Below, one piece after another: positions 50,229 through 58,171 of a DNA stretch of 64,000 nucleotides (positions are counted from its first letter, which is position 1; each line of letters starts with the position of its first letter). The notes beneath the pieces are model-generated. The model searched no databases and was not told the DNA's origin. It saw only the letters and a list, made by a program, of their open reading frames with translations. The DNA comes from Nocardioides mangrovi (GTDB lineage: Bacteria; Actinomycetota; Actinomycetes; Propionibacteriales; Nocardioidaceae), in the NCBI RefSeq assembly GCF_020073815.1, contig NZ_JAIQZJ010000006.1, positions 62,001 through 126,000 of the forward strand. The letters are read 5' to 3'. The translations under genes and the position numbers were made by a program.

Positions 50229-50792
50229 GTGACCGTCATCGACCTCGGACGCCCGATCCAGGGTGACGTCGTGGAGCTCATCCTCGACGACCACCGCCGC
50301 TTCGAGAGCCTGCTGCGCGACCTGCGCGACAGCAGCTCGGACCGCGACGCCGTACGCCGCGCCTTCGCCGCCCTCCATGTCGCGCACGCGGAGGCCGAGG
50401 AGAAGTTCGTCTACCCCAAGCTCCGCACGAAGCGCGCGGTCGGCGCCCACGAGGCCGAGCACGGCGAGGAGGAGCACGCCGAGGGACACGAGGCGCTGCT
50501 CGCGGTCCTCGAGCTCAAGGGCACCGACACCCAGGCCTTCGACGACGCGGTCGAGGAGCTCGCGAAGGTGGTCAACCACCACCTCACCGAGGAGGAGCTG
50601 ACCATCCTCAACCCGGCCCGCGAGGAGGTCGGGCCGCAGGTCCGGGCCGACCTGGGCGAGCAGTTCTGCGCCGAGCGCAACCGGCAGCTCGACGGCGACT
50701 GCGGCACCCTCACCAACGTCCGCCGGATCGTCGCCGCCGCCCGCAAGGACGGCCTGCTCGACGACGACGAGGGCGACGAGGGTGACGACTAG
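50229..50792 (+). CDS. Hemerythrin HHE-domain protein
   Basis: This 187-residue protein has a hemerythrin-like four-helix bundle with iron ligands in LDDHRRFESLL, HVAHAEAEEKFVYP, HGEEEHAEGHEA and VVNHHLTEEE. It probably senses or handles oxygen, NO or iron in the cytosol. An acidic tail (DDDEGDEGDD) ends the protein. GTG 50229 follows GGAGG by a short spacer. The stop overlaps that of the convergent secreted protein at CTAG. Confidence 0.9.
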   Translation: MTVIDLGRPIQGDVVELILDDHRRFESLLRDLRDSSSDRDAVRRAFAALHVAHAEAEEKFVYPKLRTKRAVGAHEAEHGEEEHAEGHEALLAVLELKGTDTQAFDDAVEELAKVVNHHLTEEELTILNPAREEVGPQVRADLGEQFCAERNRQLDGDCGTLTNVRRIVAAARKDGLLDDDEGDEGDD

Positions 50793-51331
50793 CGTCGGAG
50801 CAGCGGGGTGAAGCGCGTCTGGTCGTCGTAGTAGGCGCCCTGGAGGCCGGTGGTCCCGTCGACGGTGCGCACCTTCGCTCGCATGCGGACGCGCGGCCGG
50901 GTCTTGGTGAGGCAGTCAGCCGCCACGGACACCACCGTCCGGTGGGCTCGCAGCGACGTCGCGATCCGCGAGCACGGGAGCACATGCGGCTCGATCGGGT
51001 CGTTCAGCGGTCGCCACGTCAGGCTCTTGTCGACGACCCGACCGCGGCGGTCGCGCAGGATGGTGACCGCGTAGACCTTGTGCCTGTTGCTCGGCTTGAT
51101 CAGGAGCTCGGTTCCCGAGAGTCGGCCGGCGCGCATCCTCGGGATCGTCACGTTGGCCGTGATCCGATGGGCGGTCCGCCGTACGACGAGCTCCGTGATG
51201 TCGACGGCGTGCGAGGTCGAGTCGCCGCGTCGGTCGGACACGCCGCGCTGCTGCGCCTCCGCGCTGACCGGCGCGAGGGCCAGACCGGTGCCGAGGCTGA
51301 GGGCGATGAGTGCGCGTGCGGTGGCCTTCAT
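50789..51331 (-). CDS. Secreted protein of unknown function
   Basis: This 180-residue protein has a signal peptide (residues 1-26, ending SAEAQQ) and a basic mature domain with two Cys residues (VLPCSRIA, AADCLTK) that may form a disulphide. I do not recognise the family. ATG 51331 has an AAGGAGA site. It is divergent from a SigE-family sigma factor gene, and a GTGACCT promoter motif is found facing each way, so it may be a target of that sigma factor. Confidence 0.75.
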   Translation of the reverse strand: MKATARALIALSLGTGLALAPVSAEAQQRGVSDRRGDSTSHAVDITELVVRRTAHRITANVTIPRMRAGRLSGTELLIKPSNRHKVYAVTILRDRRGRVVDKSLTWRPLNDPIEPHVLPCSRIATSLRAHRTVVSVAADCLTKTRPRVRMRAKVRTVDGTTGLQGAYYDDQTRFTPLLRR

Positions 51332-51373
51332 GCGGGTCTCCTTCGGTGCTGTGGGGCAGGTACTGAGGATGAG

Positions 51374-51403
51374 ACGTCCTGGACCCGGCCCCAGGTCACC
51401 GAT
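51374..51403 (-). promoter_or_regulatory. Candidate ECF promoter of the secreted protein
   Basis: On the minus strand GTGACCT is followed 16 bp later by CGTCTC. This resembles the GAAC/TGAC-type -35 and CGTC-type -10 spacing of ECF promoters and matches the motif facing the sigma gene. Confidence 0.4.
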
Positions 51404-51432
51404 CGACCGGACTTCTTTTCTGCGTCAGGACT

Positions 51433-51460
51433 GTGACCTTCTCGGTCCTCGGGGCATCTA
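51433..51460 (+). promoter_or_regulatory. Candidate ECF promoter of the SigE-family gene
   Basis: GTGACCT then 15 bp then CATCTA lies 20 bp before ATG 51481. The match to the motif on the other side of the divergent region suggests autoregulation. The spacer differs by 1 bp. Confidence 0.4.
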
Positions 51461-51480
51461 GGAGGGGGACGGGAGGACAC

Positions 51481-51960
51481 ATGGACCGACGTGCGACGCA
51501 GGACTTCGAGGACTTCGCCCTCGCGCGCTCCGGCGACCTCTATCGCCAGGCCTGGGCGATGTGCGGCGACCGCCACCGCGCCGAGGACCTGGTCCAGGAG
51601 ACGCTGGCGAAGGTCTTCGTCCGATGGCGCCGCATCCAGACGCCCTACGCGTACTCGCAGCGGACCCTCCTCCGGACCTACCTGAGCCGGCGGCGCCTGC
51701 GCAGCAGCAGCGAGCAGCCGTGGGGCGAGCTCCCCGACCACGCGGGCGTGACGGACCCCATGGAGCACAGCGACGCCCGGCTGACGCTGCAGCAGACGCT
51801 CGCCGGCCTCACCCGTCTCGATCGCGCCGTCCTCGTCCTGCGGTACCTCGAGGACCTGTCGGTGGCGGAGACCGCCGACCGGCTGGACCTCTCGCCCGGC
51901 GCGGTGAAGACCCGAACCATGCGAGCCCTCTCGCGGGCGCGCGAACGGAGCGTCCGATGA
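51481..51960 (+). CDS. SigE-family ECF RNA polymerase sigma factor
   Basis: This 159-residue sigma-70 family factor has region 2 (FALARSGDLYRQAWAMCGDR, AEDLVQETLAKVFVRW) and region 4 (LTRLDRAVLVLRYLEDLSVA, LSPGAVKTRTMRALSRAR). It matches the SigE family common in Streptomyces and relatives. ATG 51481 has a GGGAGGAC site. It overlaps the following membrane-protein gene by 4 bp (ATGA), a typical sigma/regulator pair. Confidence 0.92.
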   Translation: MDRRATQDFEDFALARSGDLYRQAWAMCGDRHRAEDLVQETLAKVFVRWRRIQTPYAYSQRTLLRTYLSRRRLRSSSEQPWGELPDHAGVTDPMEHSDARLTLQQTLAGLTRLDRAVLVLRYLEDLSVAETADRLDLSPGAVKTRTMRALSRARERSVR

Positions 51961-52709
51961 ACGAGACGGAGATGGCCGAGCTGCTGCGGCGCTCGACCGG
52001 CGACCTCGCCCCCGACCTGCCCGGGCTGGTGGCGGGCGGCCTGCGGCGTGGTCGGGTGCGGCAGCGTCGCCAGCGTGTCGGCGCCGTCCTCGCGGCGAGC
52101 GCGGTCGTGGCCCTGGTGGGGTTCGGGAGCGCGCATCTGCTGGGAGACGGCGGAGGGACGAGCCGCGGGGTGTCGCCAGCGGGCGACCCCTCGACCACGG
52201 TCCCGACCGTCTCGCCGTCCGCCACCACGTCCGACGAGCCCCTGGAACGCGCGGAGCTCGCGGTCACCACCGAGCAGGTGCCCACCACCTTCGCCGGTCT
52301 CGAGCCCGGCCGGGTCAGCGGTCCGTCGCCGAAGTCCGGACCCGACGCGGCCCCGGTCGTCGACTTCACGTGGAGAGGCTTCGGGATCCGTGTGGGCCTG
52401 ACCCCGGACGACTACGTGGACGACCACGCAGTCGTGGACCCCGCACGGCGGTGTGCGGAGCAGGCCGGGCCCGCGCAGTGCCGGCCCGGTGCCGACGCGA
52501 CCGTGGTCACCACCTCGAGCTTCGTCAACCCCGCGGCGGACGGGGGCACCTCGGTGCGCTCGGTGACCGTCTTCCGGCCCGACGGCTGGGACGTCCTGGT
52601 GATGGTCTACAACGGGCCGGGCAAGGACGGGCCCGTGACGGCCGCCGAGCCGCCGTTCGACCTCGAGGAGCTGGAGCGGATCGCGTCGAGCGACGTCTGG
52701 TTCGCGTGA
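51957..52709 (+). CDS. Membrane-anchored partner of the sigma factor (anti-sigma-like)
   Basis: This 250-residue protein has a short cytosolic N-terminus (about 40 residues with a basic stretch RRGRVRQRRQR), one membrane segment (VGAVLAASAVVALVGFGSAH), a Ser/Thr/Pro-rich linker and an outer domain. No zinc-type anti-sigma HxxxCxxC motif is seen. Position and ATGA coupling to the ECF gene are the evidence for a regulatory role, in which the outer domain would sense an envelope signal. Confidence 0.65.
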   Translation: MNETEMAELLRRSTGDLAPDLPGLVAGGLRRGRVRQRRQRVGAVLAASAVVALVGFGSAHLLGDGGGTSRGVSPAGDPSTTVPTVSPSATTSDEPLERAELAVTTEQVPTTFAGLEPGRVSGPSPKSGPDAAPVVDFTWRGFGIRVGLTPDDYVDDHAVVDPARRCAEQAGPAQCRPGADATVVTTSSFVNPAADGGTSVRSVTVFRPDGWDVLVMVYNGPGKDGPVTAAEPPFDLEELERIASSDVWFA

Positions 52710-52757
52710 GCTCGCGGCTGGTGGCCGGGCTCGACGAGGACCACGACCGATCCGGGA

Positions 52758-52784
52758 TGTCACATCGTCGGCCCGGCCGACGTC
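52758..52784 (+). promoter_or_regulatory. ECF41-type promoter (TGTCACA-N16-CGTC)
   Basis: TGTCACA (52758-52764), a spacer of exactly 16 bp and CGTC (52781-52784) match the published ECF41 consensus. It stands 31 bp before the carboxymuconolactone-decarboxylase-like gene, which is the usual ECF41 target, and the ECF41 gene itself follows. Confidence 0.88.
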
Positions 52785-52814
52785 TTCATGTCGAACCCAC
52801 CCCAGGAGGACGAC

Positions 52815-53399
52815 ATGACCGGAACCACCCGCATCCCCGCCGCCGAGATCACCGGCGTCAAGGGTGCGCTGATCAAGCGTTTCGCCCGCAAGAGCCTCGG
52901 CCAGGTGCCGACCTCGCTCGGCGTCTACTGGCACCACCAGAAGGTGCTCATGGACATGGCCTCGCTGGGCGGCAAGGTCCAGAAGTGGGATGCCTGCGAC
53001 GAGCAGCTGAAGTCCTTCGCCCACATGGCGGTCGCCTCGCAGGTCGGCTGCACCTGGTGCCTGGACTTCAACTACTTCGAGGCCCACAACAAGGACCTCG
53101 ACATGGACAAGGCCCGGGAGATCCCGCGCTGGCGGGAGTCCGCCGCCTTCTCGCCGCTGGAGCGTGAGGTGCTCGCGTACGCCGAGGCGATGACCGAGAC
53201 CGAGCCGACGGTGACCGACGAGATGGTCGCCTCGCTGCGCACGCAGCTCGGCGACGCCGCGGTCGTCGAGCTGACGGCGGTGATCGCGTTCGCCAACTTC
53301 ACCACCCGTGGCAACGTCGCGCTCGGCATCGAGTCGGACGGCTTCGCCGCTGCCTGCGGGCTGCGGCCGCTGGCCGAGCGCGTCGCCGTAGGGTCGTGA
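52815..53399 (+). CDS. Carboxymuconolactone decarboxylase / AhpD-like protein
   Basis: This 194-residue protein has the AhpD-like CxxC motif VGCTWCLDFNYFEAH near residue 75, which suggests peroxidase or redox activity rather than true decarboxylation. ATG 52815 follows AGGAGG; the earlier ATG 52788 would lie too near the promoter. It is the conserved partner of ECF41 sigma factors and overlaps the sigma gene by 4 bp (GTGA). Expression is probably driven by the ECF41 promoter just upstream. Confidence 0.9.
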   Translation: MTGTTRIPAAEITGVKGALIKRFARKSLGQVPTSLGVYWHHQKVLMDMASLGGKVQKWDACDEQLKSFAHMAVASQVGCTWCLDFNYFEAHNKDLDMDKAREIPRWRESAAFSPLEREVLAYAEAMTETEPTVTDEMVASLRTQLGDAAVVELTAVIAFANFTTRGNVALGIESDGFAAACGLRPLAERVAVGS

Positions 53400-54295
53400 C
53401 CGTGCCCGCCGAGATCGCCGAGGATCCCTTCGTCGAGCACCGCGGCCTGCTCTTCACGGTCGCCTACGAGATGCTCGGGTCCGCCGCCGAGGCGGAGGAC
53501 GTCGTGCAGGAGACCTGGATCCGGTGGGACGCGATCGGGGCCGACGCGCGCGGCGAGGTCCGCGACCCGCGCGCGTTCCTGGTCCGGATGGTCACCCGCA
53601 AGGCGCTCGACCGGCACCGGTCCAACGCCCGCCGGCGCGAGGACTACGTCGGCGAGTGGCTGCCCGAGCCGCTGCTTACCGCACCCGACGTCGCCCTCGA
53701 CGTCGAGCTGGCCGACAGCGTCTCGTTCGCCATGCTGACCGTGCTCGAGACGCTCACGCCCACCGAGCGAGCGGTCTTCGTGCTGCGCGAGGTCTTCGAC
53801 CTGCCGTACGACGAGATCGCGCAGGCGGTCGACAAGTCCGCGGCCGCCGTCCGGCAGATCGGGCACCGCGCCCGCGAGCACGTCGCCGCCCGGCGGCCCC
53901 GGGTGCAGGTGAGCCGGACCGAGCAGCAGGAGGTCGTCGAGCGCTTCCTCTCCGCGGTCACCGGCGGCGACCTCCAGAGCCTGCTCGACGTGCTGGCGCC
54001 CGACGTGGTCCTCGTCGCCGACGGCGGCGGTGTCGCGCAGGCGATCGTCCGGCCGGTCCTGGGTGCGAAGAAGGTCGCCAACCTGCTGCGCACCTTCCCG
54101 AAGTTCGGTGCCGGCGCGACCGTCCTGCCCATGGTGCTGAACGGGGCGCTCGGCGCCCGGATCACCGGGCTGCCGGACGGGTTCGACTCCGCCATCAGCT
54201 TCCTGGTCGAGGACGGCCTGATCAGCCAGATCTTCGTCGTCCGCAACCCGGGGAAGCTCGGCCGGATCGACGTCGAGGCGACCTTGAGCCGCTAG
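53396..54295 (+). CDS. ECF41-family RNA polymerase sigma factor with SnoaL-like C-terminal domain
   Basis: This 299-residue sigma factor has region 2 (LLFTVAYEMLGSAAEAEDVV), the linker WLPEPL typical of ECF41, region 4 (LTPTERAVFVLREVFDLPYD, AAVRQIGHRARE) and a C-terminal SnoaL-like domain of about 110 residues. That domain contains NPGKL near residue 284, a version of the conserved NPDKL motif. In ECF41 proteins the extension acts in place of a separate anti-sigma factor. GTG 53396 overlaps the target gene stop. Confidence 0.95.
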   Translation: MTVPAEIAEDPFVEHRGLLFTVAYEMLGSAAEAEDVVQETWIRWDAIGADARGEVRDPRAFLVRMVTRKALDRHRSNARRREDYVGEWLPEPLLTAPDVALDVELADSVSFAMLTVLETLTPTERAVFVLREVFDLPYDEIAQAVDKSAAAVRQIGHRAREHVAARRPRVQVSRTEQQEVVERFLSAVTGGDLQSLLDVLAPDVVLVADGGGVAQAIVRPVLGAKKVANLLRTFPKFGAGATVLPMVLNGALGARITGLPDGFDSAISFLVEDGLISQIFVVRNPGKLGRIDVEATLSR

Positions 54296-54314
54296 GCCGC
54301 TATCGTTCGATCAC

Positions 54315-55364
54315 ATGTTCGTACCGGTGCCCGTCTTCGTGGTGGCCGGCCCGCTCGGGGCCGGCAAGACGACGGTGCTCAACCACCTGCTGCGGCACAG
54401 CGCCGACACCCGCATCGGCGTCATCGTCAACGACTTCGGCGACATCGACGTCGACGGGCTGCTGGTCTCGGGACAGGCGAGCTCGACGATCGCGGTCTCG
54501 GGCGGCTGCCTGTGCTGCGCCGCCGACGACGGTGAGGTCGCGGCCTACCTCGACCGGCTGACCCGTCCGCGTAGCGGCATCGACGTCGTGGTGGTCGAGG
54601 CGAGCGGAGTCGCGGAGCCGGCCGCCCTGGTCGTGAAGGTCGTCGCGGGGCTGGGCCGACGCGCGTCGTACGGCGGCCTGCTCGTCGTGGTCGACGCGGA
54701 GCACCCGGACCCGCCGGGGCTCCCCGGGCTCGAGGAGCAGGTCGAGCCCGCCGACCTCGTGGTGGTGACCAAGGCCGACCGCGTCGACCGGTCGGCCCTC
54801 GACGCGGTCAAGGAGCGGGTCCGCCGGGCCGCGCCCGGCCGCCCGCTGGTCGACGCCCCTCATGGTGCGCTCGACCCGTCGCTGCTCTTCGACCTGCGCC
54901 ACGACCCGACCCGGCAGCTGACGCTCGGCGACATCCATGCCGGCGAGCACGCTCACCTGCACACGCCCTACCGCACGGTCAGCTGGCGCGAGGTCCGGCC
55001 GCTGCACCCGCGTCGCCTGGCCCACCTGCTCGGCGACGGCGTGCCGGAGGCCTTCCGGATCAAGGGCTTCGTCGAGATCGGGATCGCCGGCCTGCCGCGC
55101 CGGTGGACGGTCCACCGCGTCGGCCAGCAGGTCCGGGTCACCCCCGGCGCGCCCGGGCGCCGCCGCGGCAGCCAGCTGGTGCTGCTCGGTCCGGAGCTCG
55201 ACGGCGCGGCCTACGACGAGCTCGGGGCGCTGGCGGTCGGGGCGGGGGAGGAGCCGGACGTCTACGACCTCGCGGTCCTGGAGCAGTTCGTGCCGCGGCG
55301 TCACCGCTTGAGCCCGACGCTCCTCGCCCTCGACGAGGAGCGTGCCCTGGACGAGGGAGCCTGA
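54315..55364 (+). CDS. CobW/COG0523-type GTPase (metallochaperone family)
   Basis: This 349-residue G3E GTPase has Walker A GPLGAGKTT (near residue 12), the metal-binding CxCC motif in GGCLCC, Walker B VVVVEASGVAEP and the base motif VVTKADRVD, followed by a CobW C-terminal domain. Such proteins deliver Zn, Co or other metals to target enzymes. The second motif reads NDFGDID rather than the usual NEFG. TATCGT lies 8 bp before ATG 54315. No Zur box was recognised. Confidence 0.9.
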   Translation: MFVPVPVFVVAGPLGAGKTTVLNHLLRHSADTRIGVIVNDFGDIDVDGLLVSGQASSTIAVSGGCLCCAADDGEVAAYLDRLTRPRSGIDVVVVEASGVAEPAALVVKVVAGLGRRASYGGLLVVVDAEHPDPPGLPGLEEQVEPADLVVVTKADRVDRSALDAVKERVRRAAPGRPLVDAPHGALDPSLLFDLRHDPTRQLTLGDIHAGEHAHLHTPYRTVSWREVRPLHPRRLAHLLGDGVPEAFRIKGFVEIGIAGLPRRWTVHRVGQQVRVTPGAPGRRRGSQLVLLGPELDGAAYDELGALAVGAGEEPDVYDLAVLEQFVPRRHRLSPTLLALDEERALDEGA

Positions 55365-55365
55365 G

Positions 55366-55731
55366 ATGGACGTCGCGAGGATGCAGGAGCACTGCCTGGC
55401 CAAGCCGGGCGCCTGGGCGGACAACCCCTGGGACCACGACCACCCGGTGATCAAGGTCGGCGAGGGGGAGCGCGGCAAGATCTTCGCGTTCCTGGGCGCC
55501 GGTGGCGTCGGGGTGAAGGGCGGCGCGACCCGGGAGGTCGCCGACGAGTGGCTGGACCGCTTCCCCGGTGACGCCACCGTGATGCGCTACATCGGCCGGT
55601 CCGGCTGGAACGACCTCGCCTTCGGCGGCGCCATCCCCGACGACGAGCTGCTCGAGGCCGTCGACGAGTCCTACCGGCTCGTGGTCGAGAAGCTGCCGAA
55701 GAAGCACCGGCCTGCCGGCTGGGAGGGCTAG
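55366..55731 (+). CDS. MmcQ/YjbR family protein
   Basis: This 121-residue protein has the family pattern PGAWADNPWDHDHPVIKV, KIFAFLG and DDELLEAVDESYRLVVEKLP. YjbR-type proteins have a CyaY-like fold and are sometimes called DNA-binding, but the function is unknown. ATG 55366 lies 1 bp after the GTPase stop, so both are cotranscribed. It is convergent with the DUF1707 gene, 3 bp apart. Confidence 0.85.
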   Translation: MDVARMQEHCLAKPGAWADNPWDHDHPVIKVGEGERGKIFAFLGAGGVGVKGGATREVADEWLDRFPGDATVMRYIGRSGWNDLAFGGAIPDDELLEAVDESYRLVVEKLPKKHRPAGWEG

Positions 55732-55734
55732 GAC

Positions 55735-56295
55735 CTAGCGCAGCCAGCCCGGCCGGCGCTGCTCCTTGTCGCGACGCTTCTCCAGACGGCGTACCTCGGA
55801 GTCGACGATCTCGCCTCGCGACGCCGCCACCCGGACCAGGTGGAGCAGGCTGAAGACGATCACGAACGCCGGCCAGAAGAAGTACGGGTCGAAGTCGCCG
55901 TGCCGGAAGGACGTCGCGAACCAGATCGCCGAGGTCACCAGGCTCGCGCCGAGGAACGAGAAGACCGCCTCGCGGCGCTTGCGCTCCCACTCCTTGGCCG
56001 CCATCCGCTCCAGGTCGGTGGAGGTCGCGCGGACCAGGCTCTGCCGCGGGGAGACCCGAGGAGCCACGAGGTCGGCGAGGAGCGGATTGATGTCGCCCAG
56101 CAGGCGGACCGTGCCGACCTGCGCGGTGCGCTGGTCGTACTCCTCGCGGTCGAGCCGCCCGTCGGCGTACGCCTCGTCCAGCACCTGGTGCACGACGGCC
56201 CGGTCCTGGTCGGACGCCCGCAGCGGCGCGTACTGCCCGTCGCGCGGGTCATGGGTGAACGACGACCAGACCTCGCGCTGCCCGTCCCTGTCCAC
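55735..56295 (-). CDS. DUF1707 domain protein with membrane anchor
   Basis: This 186-residue protein has an N-terminal DUF1707 domain (LRASDQDRAVVHQVLDEAYA, LDREEYDQRT), a middle linker, two close hydrophobic segments (VFSFLGASLVTSAIWFATSF and FFWPAFVIVFSLLHLV) and a basic C-terminus. GTG 56295 is chosen because TACGAT stands 6 bp before it on the minus strand. A longer in-frame reading to 56493 would cross the KstR-box region and is not used. Confidence 0.8.
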   Translation of the reverse strand: MDRDGQREVWSSFTHDPRDGQYAPLRASDQDRAVVHQVLDEAYADGRLDREEYDQRTAQVGTVRLLGDINPLLADLVAPRVSPRQSLVRATSTDLERMAAKEWERKRREAVFSFLGASLVTSAIWFATSFRHGDFDPYFFWPAFVIVFSLLHLVRVAASRGEIVDSEVRRLEKRRDKEQRRPGWLR

Positions 56296-56301
56296 GCGCT
56301 C

Positions 56302-56307
56302 ATCGTA
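56302..56307 (-). promoter_or_regulatory. Leaderless -10 (TACGAT on minus strand)
   Basis: TACGAT is 6 bp before GTG 56295 of the DUF1707 gene and fixes its start. Confidence 0.5.
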
Positions 56308-56439
56308 GAAGGCGGCCCGAGGAGGCGTGCGCACCTGGTCGACAGGGGGCGCACGGAGGTGGGAAGGCGCCCGGTCCAGCCCGCTGACATCCCACGTTTC
56401 GGGGGCGTTACCTCCGGGCAGACCGGTCGTTGTCCGAGG

Positions 56440-56453
56440 GAGAACGGGTTCTA
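56440..56453. promoter_or_regulatory. KstR-type box 1 upstream of the mce operon
   Basis: The AGAAC-gg-GTTCT core matches AACnnGTT with extended arms; the outer position is G...A instead of T...A. It lies 46 bp before box 2 and about 90 bp before the first gene. Confidence 0.6.
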
Positions 56454-56474
56454 GTGGGGAGCGCGCGAGCCTGT

Positions 56475-56503
56475 TTGCCGAAAACGAGAACACGTTCTAA
56501 TGT
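56475..56503 (+). promoter_or_regulatory. Housekeeping-type promoter of the mce operon
   Basis: TTGCCG (56475-56480), a 17-bp spacer and TAATGT (56498-56503) form a good sigma-70-type promoter. KstR box 2 lies within the spacer and overlaps the -10, so a bound repressor would block it. Confidence 0.6.
56486..56499. promoter_or_regulatory. KstR-type box 2, overlapping the mce promoter
   Basis: The AGAAC-ac-GTTCT core is identical to the box before the enoyl-CoA hydratase gene at 43978. It overlaps the predicted -10 of the operon. Confidence 0.7.
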
Positions 56504-56539
56504 GGCGGCGGTCTAGACCAGGGCTTGGGGAGGTGGCAC

Positions 56540-57313
56540 GTGGCGTTCTCTGCCGTGTCCGTGATCCGTGGACCGGGTGAGCTGGCGACGATGGTCGTCG
56601 ACGTCACCAAGCTGGCCTTCACCACCCGCTTCCAGCTCCGCGAGTTCATCGAGCAGGCCTGGTTCATCACGAGCGTGACCCTGATGCCGACGATCCTGGT
56701 GTCGATCCCGTTCGGCGCCGTCATCTCGCTCCAGGTCGGCAACCTCACCGGGCAGCTCGGCGCCCAGTCGTTCGCGGGCGCCACCGCCGTGCTCGCGGTG
56801 GTCCGCGAGGCCGCCCCGATCGCGGCCGCGCTCATCATCGCCGGCGCGGCCGGCTCCGCGATCTGCTCCGACCTCGGCGCCCGCAAGATCCGCGAGGAGA
56901 TCGACGCGATGGAGGTCCTCGGGGTCAACCCGCTCGCGCGCCTCGTGGTGCCGCGGGTGGCCGCGACCATGTTCGTCGCGTTCATGATCATCGGCATCGT
57001 CATCGGCGCCGGCATCGGCGGCGGCTACTTCTTCACGGTGATCGTCCAGGGTGGCTCGGCGGGCGCGTTCCTCTCGTCGTTCACGGCCCTGGCGAGCATC
57101 AACGACCTCTACATCGCGATCGTCAAGGCCGTCGTCTTCGGTGGCATGGCCGCGATCGTCGGCGCCTACAAGGGCCTGCACGCCGGCGGCGGCCCCAGTG
57201 GTGTCGGCCGCGCCGTCAACGAGTCCGTGATCGTCGCGTTCATGCTGCTCTTCTTCATCAACGCCGTCATCACCGCGATCTACTTCCAGGTCGTCCCGCC
57301 CCCGGGGCTGTGA
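56540..57313 (+). CDS. YrbE/MlaE-family ABC permease (first, mce operon)
   Basis: This 257-residue integral membrane permease of Mce lipid importers has about five to six hydrophobic segments. The cytosolic coupling helix is IREEIDAMEVLGVNPLARLV near residue 117. GTG 56540 has GGGGAGG six bases upstream; a TTG at 56525 is less likely. It begins the operon, followed by the second permease after 12 bp. The ATPase (MceG) is normally encoded elsewhere. Two KstR-type boxes upstream suggest the mce4 (sterol) class. Confidence 0.93.
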   Translation: MAFSAVSVIRGPGELATMVVDVTKLAFTTRFQLREFIEQAWFITSVTLMPTILVSIPFGAVISLQVGNLTGQLGAQSFAGATAVLAVVREAAPIAAALIIAGAAGSAICSDLGARKIREEIDAMEVLGVNPLARLVVPRVAATMFVAFMIIGIVIGAGIGGGYFFTVIVQGGSAGAFLSSFTALASINDLYIAIVKAVVFGGMAAIVGAYKGLHAGGGPSGVGRAVNESVIVAFMLLFFINAVITAIYFQVVPPPGL

Positions 57314-57325
57314 GGGCTGACTGAC

Positions 57326-58165
57326 ATGGCGACCATCACCGGCCTCGGCACCTCCTTCGTCAGGGGGCGACGCGACTCCCTCGAGGCGTACGGCGACCAG
57401 CTGCTCTTCTACATCAAGGCGCTGGCCTGGGTCCCGCGCGCGATCAAGCGCTACCCCCGCGAGATCGTCAACACCCTCGCCGAGGTCACCTTCGGCGCCG
57501 GCGGTCTGACGCTCATCGCCGGGTCGGTCGGCGTGATCGCGTTCCTGTCGTTCTTCGCCGGCACCGAGGTCGGCATCCAGGGCTACGCCTCGCTGAGCCA
57601 GATCGGCGTCGCGAAGTTCAGCGCGTTCATCTCCGCCTACTTCAACACCCGCGAGGTCGCGCCGCTCATCTCCTCGATCGCCCTCGCGGCGACGGTCGGC
57701 TGCGGCTACACCGCCCGCCTCGGCGCGATGCGGATCTCAGAGGAGATCGACGCGCTCGAGGTGATGGGCATCCCGTCGCTGCCGTTCCTGGTGACCACCC
57801 GCATGATCGCGGCGTTCATCGCGGTCATCCCGCTCTACATCGTCGCCCTGAGCGCCTCCTACCTCTCACCGCGACTGATCACCACCTACATCTACGGCCA
57901 GTCGCCGGGCACCTACGACCACTACTTCCTGCAGTTCCTGCCGCCGATCGACATGCTCTGGTCGTTCTTCAAGCTGCTCTTCCTGGCGACCGCGGTGATC
58001 CTCATCCACTGCTACTACGGCTACACCGCCTCGGGCGGGCCGGCCGGGGTCGGTACGGCGGTGGGCCGGGCGATCCGCACCAGCATCGTCACCATCGTGG
58101 TGGCCGACTTCTTCCTCAGCTTCGCCATCTGGGGCTCGACGACCACCGTCCGGATCACGGGGTAG
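57326..58165 (+). CDS. YrbE/MlaE-family ABC permease (second, mce operon)
   Basis: This 279-residue partner permease has the coupling segment ISEEIDALEVMGIPSLPFLV and about five to six membrane segments. A heterodimer with the first permease would form the membrane pore for a lipid substrate carried by the Mce proteins. ATG 57326. It is followed by the MceA-position gene after 6 bp. Confidence 0.93.
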   Translation: MATITGLGTSFVRGRRDSLEAYGDQLLFYIKALAWVPRAIKRYPREIVNTLAEVTFGAGGLTLIAGSVGVIAFLSFFAGTEVGIQGYASLSQIGVAKFSAFISAYFNTREVAPLISSIALAATVGCGYTARLGAMRISEEIDALEVMGIPSLPFLVTTRMIAAFIAVIPLYIVALSASYLSPRLITTYIYGQSPGTYDHYFLQFLPPIDMLWSFFKLLFLATAVILIHCYYGYTASGGPAGVGTAVGRAIRTSIVTIVVADFFLSFAIWGSTTTVRITG

Positions 58166-58171
58166 CCGCCG

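Noticed and set aside
52788..52814. Nine-residue upstream extension of the AhpD-like protein
   Set aside because: ATG 52788 lies only 4 bp after the ECF41 CGTC element and has no ribosome-binding site, while ATG 52815 follows AGGAGG.
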